A stretch of 44,973 nt of DNA from Thiobacillus sp. GTDB lineage: Bacteria > Pseudomonadota > Gammaproteobacteria > Burkholderiales > Thiobacillaceae. Under the pieces are notes generated by a model. It was given only the letters and a program-made list of their open reading frames with translations, was not told the DNA's origin and ran no database searches. The stretch spans positions 1 to 44,973 of the forward strand of contig JANJWS010000069.1 in the NCBI GenBank assembly GCA_024709425.1, read 5' to 3'. The translations under genes were made by a program, and so were the position numbers. Of the stretch, positions 26,515-36,135 are shown in pieces. Position 1 is the first letter of the stretch, and each line of letters begins with the position of its first letter.

Positions 26515-27015
26515 ATGAATTTCAAGCAGCTGTGTGCTTCCCTGATGCTTGTGTCCGCGGTTGTTGCGGCACCGGCATTTGCCAATACCAAGATCGGATT
26601 CGTCAACACCGAGCGCTTGCTGCGCGAGGCGCCCCTGTCGGTCACGGCACAGAAGAAGCTCGAGCGGGAATTTGCCTCGCGCGAGCAGGAACTACAGCGA
26701 CTCGCCAAGCAGGCGCGTGACCTGCAGGCCCAGCTCGACAAGGATGGTGTGACCATGTCCGAGAGCGAGCGCAAGAACAAGGAGCGTGACCTGGGCAACC
26801 TCAACCGCGACCTTCAGCGCCAGGGGCGCGAGTTCCGCGAGGATCTCAACCTGCGTCGCAACGAGGAACTGGGGCAGATCCAGGAACGTGCACGCAAGGC
26901 GATCCAGGAGATCGCCAAGGCGGAGAAATTCGATTTGATTGTCGAGCAGGCGGTCTACGTCGATCCCAAGAGCGATATTACCGATCGGGTGATGAAGGCC
27001 CTGGGCGGGAAATAA
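26515..27015 (+). CDS. skp: Periplasmic chaperone Skp/OmpH
   Basis: Trimeric periplasmic holdase that escorts outer-membrane proteins to BamA. The 166-residue product starts at ATG 26515, with GGAG-type bases about 10 upstream. The signal peptide is [23 protein letters not shown] and the mature part starts [18 protein letters not shown] long, highly charged alpha-helical tentacle (about 50-140, [16 protein letters not shown] and similar) and a closing strand [17 protein letters not shown] complete the family pattern. It lies 28 bases after bamA and before lpxD, the standard order. Confidence 0.95.
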   Translation: MNFKQLCASLMLVSAVVAAPAFANTKIGFVNTERLLREAPLSVTAQKKLEREFASREQELQRLAKQARDLQAQLDKDGVTMSESERKNKERDLGNLNRDLQRQGREFREDLNLRRNEELGQIQERARKAIQEIAKAEKFDLIVEQAVYVDPKSDITDRVMKALGGK

Positions 27016-27064
27016 CAAGGGTTCGCCTCGATGCGCCCCCAGACCCCGCCAAGCCTTTGCAGCA

Positions 27065-28093
27065 ATGCCACTCACGCTCGCTGAACTGGTCGCCCGCCTG
27101 GGCGGTGAGCTGGTGGGGGACGGCACGCGGACGATCCGCCAGATCGCACCACTCGAACGTGCTGTGCCTGACGAGATTGGGTTCGTCGCCCAGGCCAAGT
27201 ATCTTGCGCAGCTTGCCGGCACCCATGCCGGTGCGGTCATCCTGCCGCCCGACGCGCGCAATGCCACCGAACTGCCGCGTATTCTGACGCCCAATCCCTA
27301 CTTGTATTTTGCGCGCGTCTCGGCGCTGCTGAATCCCCCGCCGCGGCCGCTGGCCGGCATCCATCCCAGCGCTTCTGTCGCGCCTGGCGCCCGGATCGAG
27401 GAGGACGCCAGCATCGGCGCCGGCGCGGTGATCGGTGCCGGGGCGCGTGTCGGCGCACGCAGTGTCATCGGCCCCAACTGCGTGGTGGGCGAGGCTGCGG
27501 AAATCGGTGCCGACTGTCTGCTGCACGCCAATGTCACCGTGTATCACCGCTGCGCGATCGGTGATCGGGTCATTCTCCACTCGGGCTGCGTGATCGGCTC
27601 GGATGGCTTCGGTTTCGCACCGAGTGACGGGCAGTGGGAGAAGATCCCGCAGATCGGCCGTGTTCGCATCGGCGACGATGTCGAGATCGGGGCCTGCACC
27701 ACCATCGACCGTGGTGCGCTGGAGGACACGGTCATCGAGGAGGGGGTCAAGCTCGATAACCTGATTCAGGTCGCGCACAACGTCGTGATCGGCGCGCACA
27801 GCGCGATTGCTGCCTGCACCGGGATCGCCGGCAGCGCGAAGATCGGCCGCCACTGCACCATCGGTGGTGCGGCGATGATCTTCGGCCATATCGAGATCGC
27901 CGACGGCACGCGCATTTCGACCAACACGCTGATTACCAAGTCGTTGCCGAAGGCTGGCACCTACACTTCGGCACCGCCGTTCTCCGAACACGAGACCTGG
28001 CAGAAGAACGCCGTGCACATGCGCAACCTCGACAAGCTGGTGAACCGCGTCAAGGAACTGGAAAAGAAACTCAAGGAACTGGAATCCAAATGA
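27065..28093 (+). CDS. lpxD: UDP-3-O-acylglucosamine N-acyltransferase
   Basis: Third step of lipid A synthesis: transfers a hydroxyacyl chain from ACP to UDP-3-acyl-glucosamine. The 342-residue product has an N-terminal uridine-binding domain (about 1-100), then a left-handed beta helix of hexapeptide repeats ([20 protein letters not shown] onward). The catalytic His is in QVAHNVVIG, and a C-terminal coiled helix reads [19 protein letters not shown]. The ATG is at 27065. Its last bases overlap the fabZ start (ATGA). Confidence 0.95.
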   Translation: MPLTLAELVARLGGELVGDGTRTIRQIAPLERAVPDEIGFVAQAKYLAQLAGTHAGAVILPPDARNATELPRILTPNPYLYFARVSALLNPPPRPLAGIHPSASVAPGARIEEDASIGAGAVIGAGARVGARSVIGPNCVVGEAAEIGADCLLHANVTVYHRCAIGDRVILHSGCVIGSDGFGFAPSDGQWEKIPQIGRVRIGDDVEIGACTTIDRGALEDTVIEEGVKLDNLIQVAHNVVIGAHSAIAACTGIAGSAKIGRHCTIGGAAMIFGHIEIADGTRISTNTLITKSLPKAGTYTSAPPFSEHETWQKNAVHMRNLDKLVNRVKELEKKLKELESK

Positions 28094-28539
28094 TGATGGA
28101 AATCGAGGAGGTGATGCAGTACCTGCCGCATCGCTATCCCTTCCTGCTGATCGACCGTATCACCGAGATGGAACTCGGCAAGACCGTCACTGCGATCAAG
28201 AACGTCACCATCAACGAGCCGTTCTTCCCCGGCCATTTCCCTGGCGCGCCGGTGATGCCTGGCGTGTTGATCCTGGAGGCGATGGCCCAGGCGGCGGCGA
28301 TCCTGTCCTTCAAGACGAAGAACTACGCGCCGGAAGAAATCGGTGTTGTTTACTTTGCGGGCATTGACGGCGCGCGCTTCAAGAAACCCGTCAAGCCGGG
28401 AGACCAGCTGGTGCTGAAGGTCGAGATCGTGCGCGAAATGCGCGGCATTTGGAAATACAAGGGCCGTGCGGAAGTCGATGGCGTGCTGGCGGCCGAGGCC
28501 GAACTCATGGCGACTTTGCGCGACAAGCCGAAGGCCTGA
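28090..28539 (+). CDS. fabZ: 3-hydroxyacyl-ACP dehydratase FabZ
   Basis: Dehydrates 3-hydroxyacyl-ACP in fatty acid elongation, competing with lipid A enzymes for the same substrate. The 149-residue hot-dog fold protein has [14 protein letters not shown], the active-site [20 protein letters not shown] (His and Glu), and [11 protein letters not shown]. Starts at 28090, 28093 or 28096 are all ATG; the first overlaps the lpxD stop and was chosen. It is located between lpxD and lpxA, as in most Proteobacteria. Confidence 0.96.
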   Translation: MMMEIEEVMQYLPHRYPFLLIDRITEMELGKTVTAIKNVTINEPFFPGHFPGAPVMPGVLILEAMAQAAAILSFKTKNYAPEEIGVVYFAGIDGARFKKPVKPGDQLVLKVEIVREMRGIWKYKGRAEVDGVLAAEAELMATLRDKPKA

Positions 28540-28542
28540 TCC

Positions 28543-29319
28543 ATGGCGTTGATCCATCCCACTGCGCTGGTTGCGCCAGGCGCGCGGCTGGCCGACAACG
28601 TCGAGATCGGTCCGTATTCGATCATCGGCGAGCATGTCGAGATCGGCCCCGGTACTACGGTTGGTGCGCATGCCGTGATCACCGGCCATACCCGCATTGG
28701 TGCGCGTAACCACATATTCCATTTCGTATCGCTCGGCGAGGCGCCACAGGACAAGAAATACGCCGGCGAGCCGACGCGCCTGGAAATCGGAGACGACAAC
28801 GTCATCCGCGAGTTCTGCACCTTCAACACCGGCACCGTGCAGGATCGCGGTGTCACCACCATCGGCAGCCACAACTGGATCATGGCCTACGTGCATATCG
28901 CGCACGACTGCGTGGTGGGTGATCGCACCATCTTCGCGAACAATGCCTCGCTTGCGGGTCATGCCGAAGTCGGAGACTGGGCCATCCTCGGCGGCTTCAC
29001 CGGGGTGCACCAGTTCTGCAAGGTCGGTGCTCATGTCATGACCGGCATCTCCAGCGTGGTTTTCAAGGATATTCCGCCCTTCGTCATGGCTTCCGGCCAG
29101 CCGGCCGCGCCGCATGGTCTCAACAGCGAGGGCCTCAAACGGCGCGGATTCTCCGCCGACACGCTTGCTGCGCTGAAACGCGCCTACAAGATTCTCTATC
29201 GTGAGGGCAATACCGTCGCTGAAGCGCAAGGGAAGCTCGCACCCATGGCAATGGAGCATCCTGAAGTCCAGCAACTCCTCGATTTTCTGGCGCGCGCCGA
29301 GCGCGGCATCATCCGGTGA
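28543..29319 (+). CDS. lpxA: UDP-N-acetylglucosamine acyltransferase
   Basis: First step of lipid A synthesis. The 258-residue homotrimer subunit is built of hexapeptide repeats (IHPTALVAPGARLADNVEIG, PYSIIGEHVEIGPGTTVG). The catalytic His lies in MAYVHIAHDCVVGDRTIFAN (about 120-128), then GGFTGVHQFCKVGAHVMTG and a helical C-terminal domain LNSEGLKRRGFS. It starts three bases after fabZ and its stop overlaps the lpxB GTG, so lpxA and lpxB are coupled. Length is standard. Confidence 0.96.
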   Translation: MALIHPTALVAPGARLADNVEIGPYSIIGEHVEIGPGTTVGAHAVITGHTRIGARNHIFHFVSLGEAPQDKKYAGEPTRLEIGDDNVIREFCTFNTGTVQDRGVTTIGSHNWIMAYVHIAHDCVVGDRTIFANNASLAGHAEVGDWAILGGFTGVHQFCKVGAHVMTGISSVVFKDIPPFVMASGQPAAPHGLNSEGLKRRGFSADTLAALKRAYKILYREGNTVAEAQGKLAPMAMEHPEVQQLLDFLARAERGIIR

Positions 29320-30449
29320 TCGACCTCGGAGTCGTCGCCGGCGAAGCGTCCGGCGATCTCCTTGGCGGTCATTTCGTCGCCGCCCTCAAGCATTCCCACC
29401 CCCAATTGCGCGCGGCCGGCATCGCCGGCCCGCGTCTGGTCGAGGCGGGGGTCGCAGCGATCTATCCGAGCGAGAAACTGGCGGTGAACGGCTATGTCGA
29501 GGTGCTGCGCCACCTGCCGGAACTGTTGTGGATTCGCTCGCGCATCACGCGGCACTTTTTGCGTGAGCGCCCACGCGTCTTCGTCGGCATCGATGCGCCG
29601 GATTTCAATTTCACCTTGGAGGGAACGCTCAAGGCTGCCGGGATTCCGACCGTACATTTCGTCAGTCCGTCGATCTGGGCGTGGCGGCCGGAGCGTATCC
29701 ATCGCATCCGACAGGCGGTCTCGCACATGCTGGTGGTGTTCCCCTTCGAGGAGGCGCTGTATCGGGAAGCCGGCATTCCGGTGACCTATGTCGGCCACCC
29801 CCTTGCCGACGTCATCCCGCTGGAACCGGATGAATCTGCAGCGCGCGCGATGCTGGGTCTGACAGAGGGTCCGATCATCGCGCTGCTGCCGGGGAGCCGG
29901 CTTTCCGAGGTCGCGCGCCATGCGGGGCTCATGCTCGATGCCGCCGCGATCATCCGCCGCCGCCATCCCGATGCACGTTTCGTGTTGCCTGCCGCAACCC
30001 CTGCAGCGGCGCAGCGGGTGCGTGAGGCGCAGCGCGGGATCGATCTGCCGCTGCAGGTGCTGGCGGGGCAGTCGCACACGGCGCTCGCCGCCTGCGACGT
30101 CGCACTGGTTGCCTCCGGTACCGCCTCGCTGGAGACCGCCCTGTTCAAGAAACCGATGGTGATCACCTACCGTGTTCCGGCGCTAACCGCCTACTTGATG
30201 CGCAGGAAGGCACTACTGCCGTGGATTGGATTGCCGAACATCCTGGCTCGCGACTGGATCGTGCCGGAACGGGTGCAGGAGGCCGCGACGGCGGAGAACC
30301 TGGCCCGTGACGCGCTCGCCTGGCTTGATGATGACCCGCGCCGAGCCGCGGTGATCGAGCGTTTCCGCGACCTGCATCTCGCCTTGCGCCAGGGTGCCGG
30401 CGCGCGCATTGCCGAGGCCGTGTCATCCTATCTGGAGGCACGCCCATGA
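29316..30449 (+). CDS. lpxB: Lipid-A-disaccharide synthase
   Basis: Joins UDP-2,3-diacylglucosamine to lipid X to give the lipid A disaccharide. The 377-residue peripheral membrane glycosyltransferase starts at GTG 29316 within the lpxA stop region. It shows [75 protein letters not shown] and the C-terminal [20 protein letters not shown]. The ATGA overlap with rnhB continues the operon. Confidence 0.96.
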   Translation: MIDLGVVAGEASGDLLGGHFVAALKHSHPQLRAAGIAGPRLVEAGVAAIYPSEKLAVNGYVEVLRHLPELLWIRSRITRHFLRERPRVFVGIDAPDFNFTLEGTLKAAGIPTVHFVSPSIWAWRPERIHRIRQAVSHMLVVFPFEEALYREAGIPVTYVGHPLADVIPLEPDESAARAMLGLTEGPIIALLPGSRLSEVARHAGLMLDAAAIIRRRHPDARFVLPAATPAAAQRVREAQRGIDLPLQVLAGQSHTALAACDVALVASGTASLETALFKKPMVITYRVPALTAYLMRRKALLPWIGLPNILARDWIVPERVQEAATAENLARDALAWLDDDPRRAAVIERFRDLHLALRQGAGARIAEAVSSYLEARP

Positions 30450-31042
30450 GCCTGCACTGGGGCCCCCGCGGGCTGGCTGGCGTCGATGAGGCAGGACGCG
30501 GTCCCCTCGCAGGCCCGGTGGTGGCGGCGGCGGTCATGCTCGACCCCGAACGACGCATCGACGGTCTGCGGGATTCGAAGAAGCTGTCCGCCGCCGCGCG
30601 CGAGCGCCTCGCCGACGTCATCCGCCACGAAGCGATCGCCTGGTGCGTCGCCGAGGCCAGCGTCGAGGAAATCGATACGCTCAATATACTCAATGCTACG
30701 CTGCTGGCGATGCGCCGCGCCGTCGATGGTCTGGCGCGCGCGCCCCACGAAGTCTGGGTTGACGGCAACCGCTGTCCGGCCTGGCCTTGGCGCTCGCAAG
30801 CGGTGGTCAAGGGCGACGACAAGGTCGCCGCGATTGCCGCCGCGTCCATTCTCGCCAAGACCACGCGTGACCGCTTTATGCGGCGCCTGCACGAAGAATA
30901 CCCGGCCTACGGCTTTGCGCAGCACATGGGCTATGGCACGGCCGCGCACCTCGACGCGTTGAAAGCCCACGGCGCCTGCCCACAGCACCGCAGGACCTTC
31001 ACACCGGTTAAACTCGTGATCGCGCAAACCTCATTGTTCTGA
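30446..31042 (+). CDS. rnhB: Ribonuclease HII
   Basis: Cleaves RNA in RNA-DNA hybrids and at single embedded ribonucleotides. The 198-residue product begins [20 protein letters not shown]; the first acidic pair is in GVDEAGRG (Asp/Glu about 13-14) and further metal ligands are in EVWVDGNRC and [19 protein letters not shown]. The C-terminus with [10 protein letters not shown] and HRRTFTPVK is typical. It is the last gene of the lpx operon by overlap (ATGA). Confidence 0.95.
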   Translation: MSLHWGPRGLAGVDEAGRGPLAGPVVAAAVMLDPERRIDGLRDSKKLSAAARERLADVIRHEAIAWCVAEASVEEIDTLNILNATLLAMRRAVDGLARAPHEVWVDGNRCPAWPWRSQAVVKGDDKVAAIAAASILAKTTRDRFMRRLHEEYPAYGFAQHMGYGTAAHLDALKAHGACPQHRRTFTPVKLVIAQTSLF

Positions 31043-31053
31043 AAGGAAAATCC

Positions 31054-31512
31054 ATGACCATATCGTTGTTATTGCACATCCTGGGGGTCGTCGTTTGGGT
31101 CGGCGGCATGTTCTTCGCCTATATGGCGCTGCGTCCCGTCGCAGCCAGCGTACTGGAACCGCCGCAGCGGCTGACCCTATGGGCCGGTGTGTTCGGCAAG
31201 TTCTTTCCGTGGGTGTGGATATCGGTGGTGCTCATCCTTCTCACGGGCCTCCACATGCTGATGGTGTTCGGCGGACTCGCGGCGCCGTTGTACGCACTCG
31301 CGATGCTTGGACTGGGGCTCGTGATGATGCTGATCTATGCGGTGGTGTTTTTCTCACCCTACGTCAGACTCAAGCGTGCCGTCGCCGAACAGAACTGGAA
31401 AGCCGGCGGCGCGGCGCTGGCGCAGATTCGGCAGCTGATCGGGGTCAATCTCAGCCTTGGGCTGCTGACGATCGCGATCGTGTTCGTTGGGCGCATGTTC
31501 GTACCGAGCTAG
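31054..31512 (+). CDS. CopD-family four-helix membrane protein
   Basis: A 152-residue integral membrane protein with four predicted helices: about 3-25 (LLLHILGVVVWVGGMFFAYMAL), 45-75, 78-103 and 130-150. The early LHILGVVVWVGGMFF pattern with His and Trp is typical of CopD and related putative heme/copper-associated membrane proteins. A good AAAGGAAA ribosome site precedes the ATG by about six bases. It follows rnhB by 11 bases, so may be the distal operon gene. Its stop codon overlaps the convergent thioredoxin-like gene's stop in a CTAG. No ligand is demonstrated. Confidence 0.7.
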   Translation: MTISLLLHILGVVVWVGGMFFAYMALRPVAASVLEPPQRLTLWAGVFGKFFPWVWISVVLILLTGLHMLMVFGGLAAPLYALAMLGLGLVMMLIYAVVFFSPYVRLKRAVAEQNWKAGGAALAQIRQLIGVNLSLGLLTIAIVFVGRMFVPS

Positions 31513-31892
31513 GGTTCTTCCTGCGGGGGCGCAGCGAGCAACCTGAGGGTGGTGCGCCGGATCGTCTCGCGTTGTGGCACGCATTGCAGCTCGGCATGGA
31601 AACGTCCGTCGCGATATAGATAGATCGTCGGCAGGTGGAAGATGTCATAGCCGCGGGCAATCCCCGTGGCCTCGGCGACGTCGACCTCGTACAAGGTGTC
31701 GACGATGCCGGTGAGTGTTTCCGGGAGCAGGCGTTTCCAGGCATTGCATGCGCTGCAGTGCGGTGCACTGAAGAGCACGGCGGTGACCCCGGGCGTTAGG
31801 GCGACGCGGCCATGAAAGTCCCCTTCCGCCAGTCGCACCACCCCTCTCTGCGGCGGGATAGAATCGCGCTTTTCCTGCGGGTGGGCACTCAT
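31509..31892 (-). CDS. Thioredoxin-fold protein
   Basis: A 127-residue protein starting MSAHPQEKRDSIPPQRGVVR at the ATG at 31892. The thioredoxin pattern is visible: TAVLFSAPHCSACNAWKRLL (CSAC active-site-like motif), LYEVDVAEATGIARGYDIFHLPTIYLYRDGRF with the cis-Pro. There is no signal peptide, so it is cytoplasmic. CSAC replaces the usual CGPC, so redox potential would differ. The start codon overlaps the divergent antiporter start in a CATG palindrome. A GTG at 31838 or 31841 after GAGAGGGG is a rival start and would leave a small intergenic promoter region. The partner is unknown. Confidence 0.7.
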   Translation of the reverse strand: MSAHPQEKRDSIPPQRGVVRLAEGDFHGRVALTPGVTAVLFSAPHCSACNAWKRLLPETLTGIVDTLYEVDVAEATGIARGYDIFHLPTIYLYRDGRFHAELQCVPQRETIRRTTLRLLAAPPQEEP

Positions 31893-32892
31893 GCTGTTTC
31901 TTGAACTGTTTGGTTTCCTGCTGCTCATCCTGGTGGCAGCGGAAATCTTTGTCAACGCGCTCGAGCACCTGGGCGAGAGACTGAAGATTTCCGAGGGCGT
32001 GACCGGCTCTTTGTTCGCCGCAGTCGGCACGGCCATGCCGGAAACCCTGGTGCCGCTACTGGCCATCTTCGCCGGCACCAGCAACACGGAAACCAATCAC
32101 GAAATCGGTGTTGGCGCGATCCTCGGCGCACCGCTGATGCTGTCGACGCTCTCACTGTTCCTGATGAGCGTGGCCGTTCTCAGGCGGCGCGGCATTCAGG
32201 GCCACCTCACGCCCGAGCGAACCGGCCTCAAGCGCGATCTCGATTTCTTCCTGTTGGCTTTTCTGATTGCCTTTGTTGCGATGTTCATTCCGCACGGCGA
32301 AGGCTGGGTCCGCGGCACGCTTGCGTTCGTCATGGTAATGATCTACTTTTTCTACGTGATGTTGACCCTGCGCGCGTCGTCAAAGCTGGTGGAGGACGGG
32401 CACGCCACCGAGGCCGGTTCGCCGATGCTGTTGACCCGCCTGGGTCTGCCGCAGAACCTGCTCTTCATCGTGGTGCAGCTGGCGCTTGGACTGGGTCTGC
32501 TGGTTGCTGGCGCCAAGGGATTCATCCACGGCGTGGAAGCGGCCGCCCCCATCATCGGCATCTCCGCACTGCTGCTGTCTCTGATGATCATTCCGATCGC
32601 AACCGAATTGCCGGAGAAAGTGAACTCGATCCTGTGGATCCGCAAGCACAAGGACACGCTGGCATTCGGCAACATCACCGGCGCCATGGTGTTCCAGGGT
32701 ACGCTGCTGCCCGCCATCGGCATCTCCCTGACGCCGTGGGCGCCGCAGAAGGAAGTGCTGCTGGGCGTGCTGGTCACCCTGATTGCGGCATTCTGGCTGC
32801 GCTGGGCAGCACTGAGCGGCGGGCTGCGGGTGTGGCACCTGTTTGTCAACGGCGCCTTGTATGTGACCTATCTGACCGTAGTGCTGATTTAG
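31891..32892 (+). CDS. Sodium/calcium exchanger-like antiporter
   Basis: A 333-residue integral membrane protein of the cation/Ca2+ antiporter superfamily. It has two inverted halves with about ten hydrophobic helices. The alpha-repeat motifs are TGSLFAAVGTAMPETLVPLLAIFAGT-like near residues 36-61 and IPIATELPEKVNSILWI in the second half, both carrying the acidic residue needed for ion binding. A soluble loop lies in the middle (LVEDGHATEAGSP). It probably exchanges Ca2+ for Na+ or H+; the direction and ion are inferred from family. The stop overlaps the convergent FemAB-like gene by four bases. Only a weak GGGTGGG ribosome site is visible. Confidence 0.8.
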   Translation: MLFLELFGFLLLILVAAEIFVNALEHLGERLKISEGVTGSLFAAVGTAMPETLVPLLAIFAGTSNTETNHEIGVGAILGAPLMLSTLSLFLMSVAVLRRRGIQGHLTPERTGLKRDLDFFLLAFLIAFVAMFIPHGEGWVRGTLAFVMVMIYFFYVMLTLRASSKLVEDGHATEAGSPMLLTRLGLPQNLLFIVVQLALGLGLLVAGAKGFIHGVEAAAPIIGISALLLSLMIIPIATELPEKVNSILWIRKHKDTLAFGNITGAMVFQGTLLPAIGISLTPWAPQKEVLLGVLVTLIAAFWLRWAALSGGLRVWHLFVNGALYVTYLTVVLI

Positions 32893-34082
32893 GGCCTGCT
32901 GATTCCTGCTTCACGCCTGAAAGGGTCTTTCATCTCGTCCATGTGATGGGCGATGGCGTCGGTCTCGCGTTCCAGGAAACGGTCCACCGCCTCGCGAAAT
33001 TCGGCGTTCTCCAGCCAGTGCCAGGAATGGGTTGCAGTGGGGACGAGCCCGCGCGCGAGCTTGTGTTCGCCCTGCGCGCCGCCTTCGAAGATCTTTAGAC
33101 CGTGCGCAATCGCGTATTCGATGCCCTGTTGGTAGCAGGTCTCGAAGTGCAGCCCGGGTACATATTCCAGCGTGCCCCAGTGGCGGCCATATAGCCGCTG
33201 CTCCCCCTTGATGCAGAACGAGCAGGCGGTGGGTTTGCCGTCCTTGTCCGCAATGATGAGCAGCAGATTGTCCGGCATCGTCTCGCGCAGCGTTGAGAAG
33301 AAAGCCCGGTTGAGGTGCGGCTCGCTGCGGTGGCGGGCATAGGTGTCGGTGTAGCAGCGGTAGAAGTGATCCCAGTCGGCGTCGGTGCTCTGTGCGCCTT
33401 CCACCCAGCGAAACGTCACCCCCAGCGTGTTCAGCTTCTTCCGCTCCTGGCGAATTTTCTTGCGTTTGTCGTGCGTCATCGCGGCGAGGAAGTCGTCGAA
33501 GCTGGCGTAGGCCGCGTTGTGCCAGTGGAACTGGAAGCCGCTGCGATGCAGGAGCGGCGTCGCGTTGAGCGCGGCATGGTCGGACTCGGTTGGAAACAGA
33601 ATGTGCAAGGATGAAAATCCCAGTTCCTGCGTGAGCTGCAGTGCGGCCTCGATCAAGGCCGCGCGGTCGGCGTCGTTCTTCGCCAGTAGCCGCGGGCCGG
33701 GTACCGGGGAAAATGGCACGCAGCACACCAGCTTGGGGTAGTAGGCGAGCCCGTGGCGGCGGTAGGCGTCAGCCCAGGCCCAGTCGAAAACGAACTCGCC
33801 CCAGGAGTGGTGCTTGACGTAGAGCGGCATCGCTGCGTCGAGCCGGCCGCTTCGGAACAGTACCAAGTGAACCGGCTCCCAGCCGATGCGGGCGCCGACG
33901 CACTCGCTGGCTTCCAGGGCATGCAGAAAGGCATGCTGCACGAAGGGCGAATCCCCGGCCAGTGCGTCCCACGCATCGGCCGGCACGTCGGCAATCTTTG
34001 TGACCAGGCGCACGACTGTTTCCGTGGCGGCTTCCGTCCCGGGGGGCTTTGCTTCAAAATGCACGTTTTGGCGAGCTCCCAA
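32889..34082 (-). CDS. GNAT/FemAB-like protein (peptidogalycan biosynthesis-type)
   Basis: A 397-residue cytoplasmic protein of the COG3146/FemAB-like family of acyltransferases. Recognisable blocks are FVQHAFLHALEASECVG, the WAWADAYRRHGLAYYPKL segment, THDKRKKIRQERKKL, and the C-terminal FCIKGEQRLYGRHWG with CYQQGIEYAIAHGLKIFEGGAQGEHKLARG. These are typical of proteins annotated as GNAT N-acetyltransferases with unknown substrates. The start is unsure: TTG 34082 gives 397 residues; a GTG (34064-34062 area) gives a few less. Its 5' end is only about ten bases from the divergent sucC start. Confidence 0.7.
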   Translation of the reverse strand: MGARQNVHFEAKPPGTEAATETVVRLVTKIADVPADAWDALAGDSPFVQHAFLHALEASECVGARIGWEPVHLVLFRSGRLDAAMPLYVKHHSWGEFVFDWAWADAYRRHGLAYYPKLVCCVPFSPVPGPRLLAKNDADRAALIEAALQLTQELGFSSLHILFPTESDHAALNATPLLHRSGFQFHWHNAAYASFDDFLAAMTHDKRKKIRQERKKLNTLGVTFRWVEGAQSTDADWDHFYRCYTDTYARHRSEPHLNRAFFSTLRETMPDNLLLIIADKDGKPTACSFCIKGEQRLYGRHWGTLEYVPGLHFETCYQQGIEYAIAHGLKIFEGGAQGEHKLARGLVPTATHSWHWLENAEFREAVDRFLERETDAIAHHMDEMKDPFRREAGISRP

Positions 34083-34092
34083 CGAAAAAACA

Positions 34093-35253
34093 ATGAACCT
34101 GCATGAATATCAGGCCAAACAAATCCTGCGGTCGGGCAACATTAACACGCCCCGCGGCATCGCCGCAGCCAGTGCCGAGACCGCAGTAGAAGCCGCTCGC
34201 GAACTGGGTGGCAACGCCTGGGTGGTGAAGGCGCAGATCCATGCCGGCGGGCGCGGCAAGGCCGGTGGCGTCAAGGTGGTCAGGCACCTCGATGACGTGC
34301 GCGCGCTGGCCATATCGCTGCTCGGCAAGTCCTTGGTGACCAACCAGAATGCGCCCGACGGCCAGCCGGTGAATCAGGTGCTGGTCGAAGAGACGCTTGC
34401 CATTGCGCGCGAACTGTATCTCTCGTTGCTGGTCGACCGCGAGACCGAATGCGTCGCAATCGTCGCCTCGGCGGCGGGTGGCATGGACATCGAAGCGGTT
34501 GCCCACGCCACTCCGGAAAAAGTCCTGACCGAAACCTGCGATCCACTGTTGGGCGTGCAGGATTTCCAGTGCCGTGCGCTGGCCTTCGCGCTCGAGCTGA
34601 CGGGGGAGGCCTACAAGGATTTCTGCCGCCTGCTGCCGCAGCTATACCGCGTGTTCATTGCAAACGATCTGAGCCTGCTCGAAATCAATCCGCTGGTGGT
34701 GACAGCCGACAACCGCGTGTTGCCACTCGATTGCAAGATGAGCGTTGACGACAACGCGCTATACCGCCGCAAGGCCCTGGCCGAGCTGCGCGACGACAGC
34801 CAGATCGACGCCAAGGAAGCGGCGGCCAACGCCGCCAATGTCAATTATGTCGCGTTGTCCGGAAACATCGGCTGCATGGTAAACGGCGCAGGTCTTGCGA
34901 TGGCGACGATGGATTTGATCCAGCTTGAAGGCGGAACGCCCGCCAACTTCCTCGACGTCGGTGGCGGTGCCACGCCGGAGACTGTGGCGCAGGGCTTCAA
35001 GATCATTCTGCTCGACACCAATGTGCGCGCGGTGCTGATCAACATTTTCGGCGGCATCGTGCGCTGCGACGTCATCGCCGAAGGCATCATCCAGGCGGTG
35101 AAGGAAGTTGGCGTAAGCGTGCCGGTGATCGTGCGGCTGGAGGGGACCAACGCCGAGCTGGGGCGCAAGCTGCTGGCTGACTCGGGGCTGGCGATTCTCG
35201 CGGCCGAGAGCCTGACCCAGGCGGCGAAACTCGCAGTGGAGAAGGCGGCATGA
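34093..35253 (+). CDS. sucC: Succinyl-CoA synthetase beta subunit
   Basis: ADP/GDP-forming TCA-cycle step that makes succinate and a nucleoside triphosphate. The 386-residue protein has an ATP-grasp N-terminal part ([33 protein letters not shown]) and the C-terminal ligase domain with [37 protein letters not shown], and [17 protein letters not shown]. Length matches E. coli SucC. No clear Shine-Dalgarno precedes the ATG, and only about ten bases separate it from the divergent gene. Its last bases overlap sucD (ATGA). Confidence 0.96.
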   Translation: MNLHEYQAKQILRSGNINTPRGIAAASAETAVEAARELGGNAWVVKAQIHAGGRGKAGGVKVVRHLDDVRALAISLLGKSLVTNQNAPDGQPVNQVLVEETLAIARELYLSLLVDRETECVAIVASAAGGMDIEAVAHATPEKVLTETCDPLLGVQDFQCRALAFALELTGEAYKDFCRLLPQLYRVFIANDLSLLEINPLVVTADNRVLPLDCKMSVDDNALYRRKALAELRDDSQIDAKEAAANAANVNYVALSGNIGCMVNGAGLAMATMDLIQLEGGTPANFLDVGGGATPETVAQGFKIILLDTNVRAVLINIFGGIVRCDVIAEGIIQAVKEVGVSVPVIVRLEGTNAELGRKLLADSGLAILAAESLTQAAKLAVEKAA

Positions 35254-36125
35254 GCATCCTCGTCAACCAGAATACAAGAGTCATCTGCCAGGGCTTCACC
35301 GGCAAGCAGGGCAGCTTCCATTCCGAACAGGCGATCACCTACGGTACGAAGATGGTCGGCGGCGTGACGCCGGGCAAGGGCGGGCAGACGCATCTGAATC
35401 TCCCCGTGTTCAACACCGTGCGCGACGCGGTGCGCGAGACCGGTGCGAATGCGACGATGATCTATGTGCCGGCCGCCTTCGCTGCCGACTCCATTCTCGA
35501 AGCAGCCGATGCCGGGATCGAGGTGATCGTCTGCATCACCGAGGGCATTCCGGTGCTCGACATGCTCAACGTGAAGGCCGCGCTCCGGGCCAATGGGGCG
35601 AAACTGATCGGCCCCAACTGCCCCGGCATCATCACTTCGGGGGAGTGCAAGATTGGCATCATGCCTGGTGTGATCCATCAAAAAGGGACAATTGGCATCG
35701 TCTCGCGCTCCGGCACGCTTACCTACGAGGCGGTGCACCAGACCACGCAACTGGGGCTGGGGCAGTCGACCTGCGTCGGCATCGGCGGCGACCCGATCAA
35801 GGGACTGGATTTCATCGATTGCCTGCAGATGTTCGAGGCCGACCGGCAGACCGACGCGGTGATCCTGGTCGGCGAAATCGGCGGTACCCGCGAGGAGGAG
35901 GCCGCCGATTACATCCGCGTGCACATGAAGAAGCCGGTCGCCGCCTATATCGCCGGGCGCACCGCACCCAAGGGCAAGCGCATGGGGCACGCCGGCGCCA
36001 TCATCGCCGGCGGGTCCGGTACGGCAGATGCCAAGATCCGCGCTCTGGAAGCGGCCGGTGTCGTCGTTGCCGCGAGCCCGGCGGGGCTGGGCGACGCGGT
36101 TCAGCAGGCGCTCGCAGTGCGCTGA
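35250..36125 (+). CDS. sucD: Succinyl-CoA synthetase alpha subunit
   Basis: Carries the CoA site and the phosphohistidine of succinyl-CoA synthetase. The 291-residue protein has the CoA-binding Rossmann domain ([19 protein letters not shown]) and GVTPGKGG. The signature around the phosphorylated His is in [22 protein letters not shown] at about residue 247. It is translationally coupled to sucC (ATGA). It ends ten bases before the nadE start, so NAD synthesis may share the transcript. Confidence 0.96.
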   Translation: MSILVNQNTRVICQGFTGKQGSFHSEQAITYGTKMVGGVTPGKGGQTHLNLPVFNTVRDAVRETGANATMIYVPAAFAADSILEAADAGIEVIVCITEGIPVLDMLNVKAALRANGAKLIGPNCPGIITSGECKIGIMPGVIHQKGTIGIVSRSGTLTYEAVHQTTQLGLGQSTCVGIGGDPIKGLDFIDCLQMFEADRQTDAVILVGEIGGTREEEAADYIRVHMKKPVAAYIAGRTAPKGKRMGHAGAIIAGGSGTADAKIRALEAAGVVVAASPAGLGDAVQQALAVR

Positions 36126-36135
36126 ATCGATCCGC

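Noticed and set aside
27961-29274. A 437-residue minus-strand open frame across lpxD, fabZ and lpxA
   Set aside because: Antisense shadow crossing three well-supported genes; no domain.
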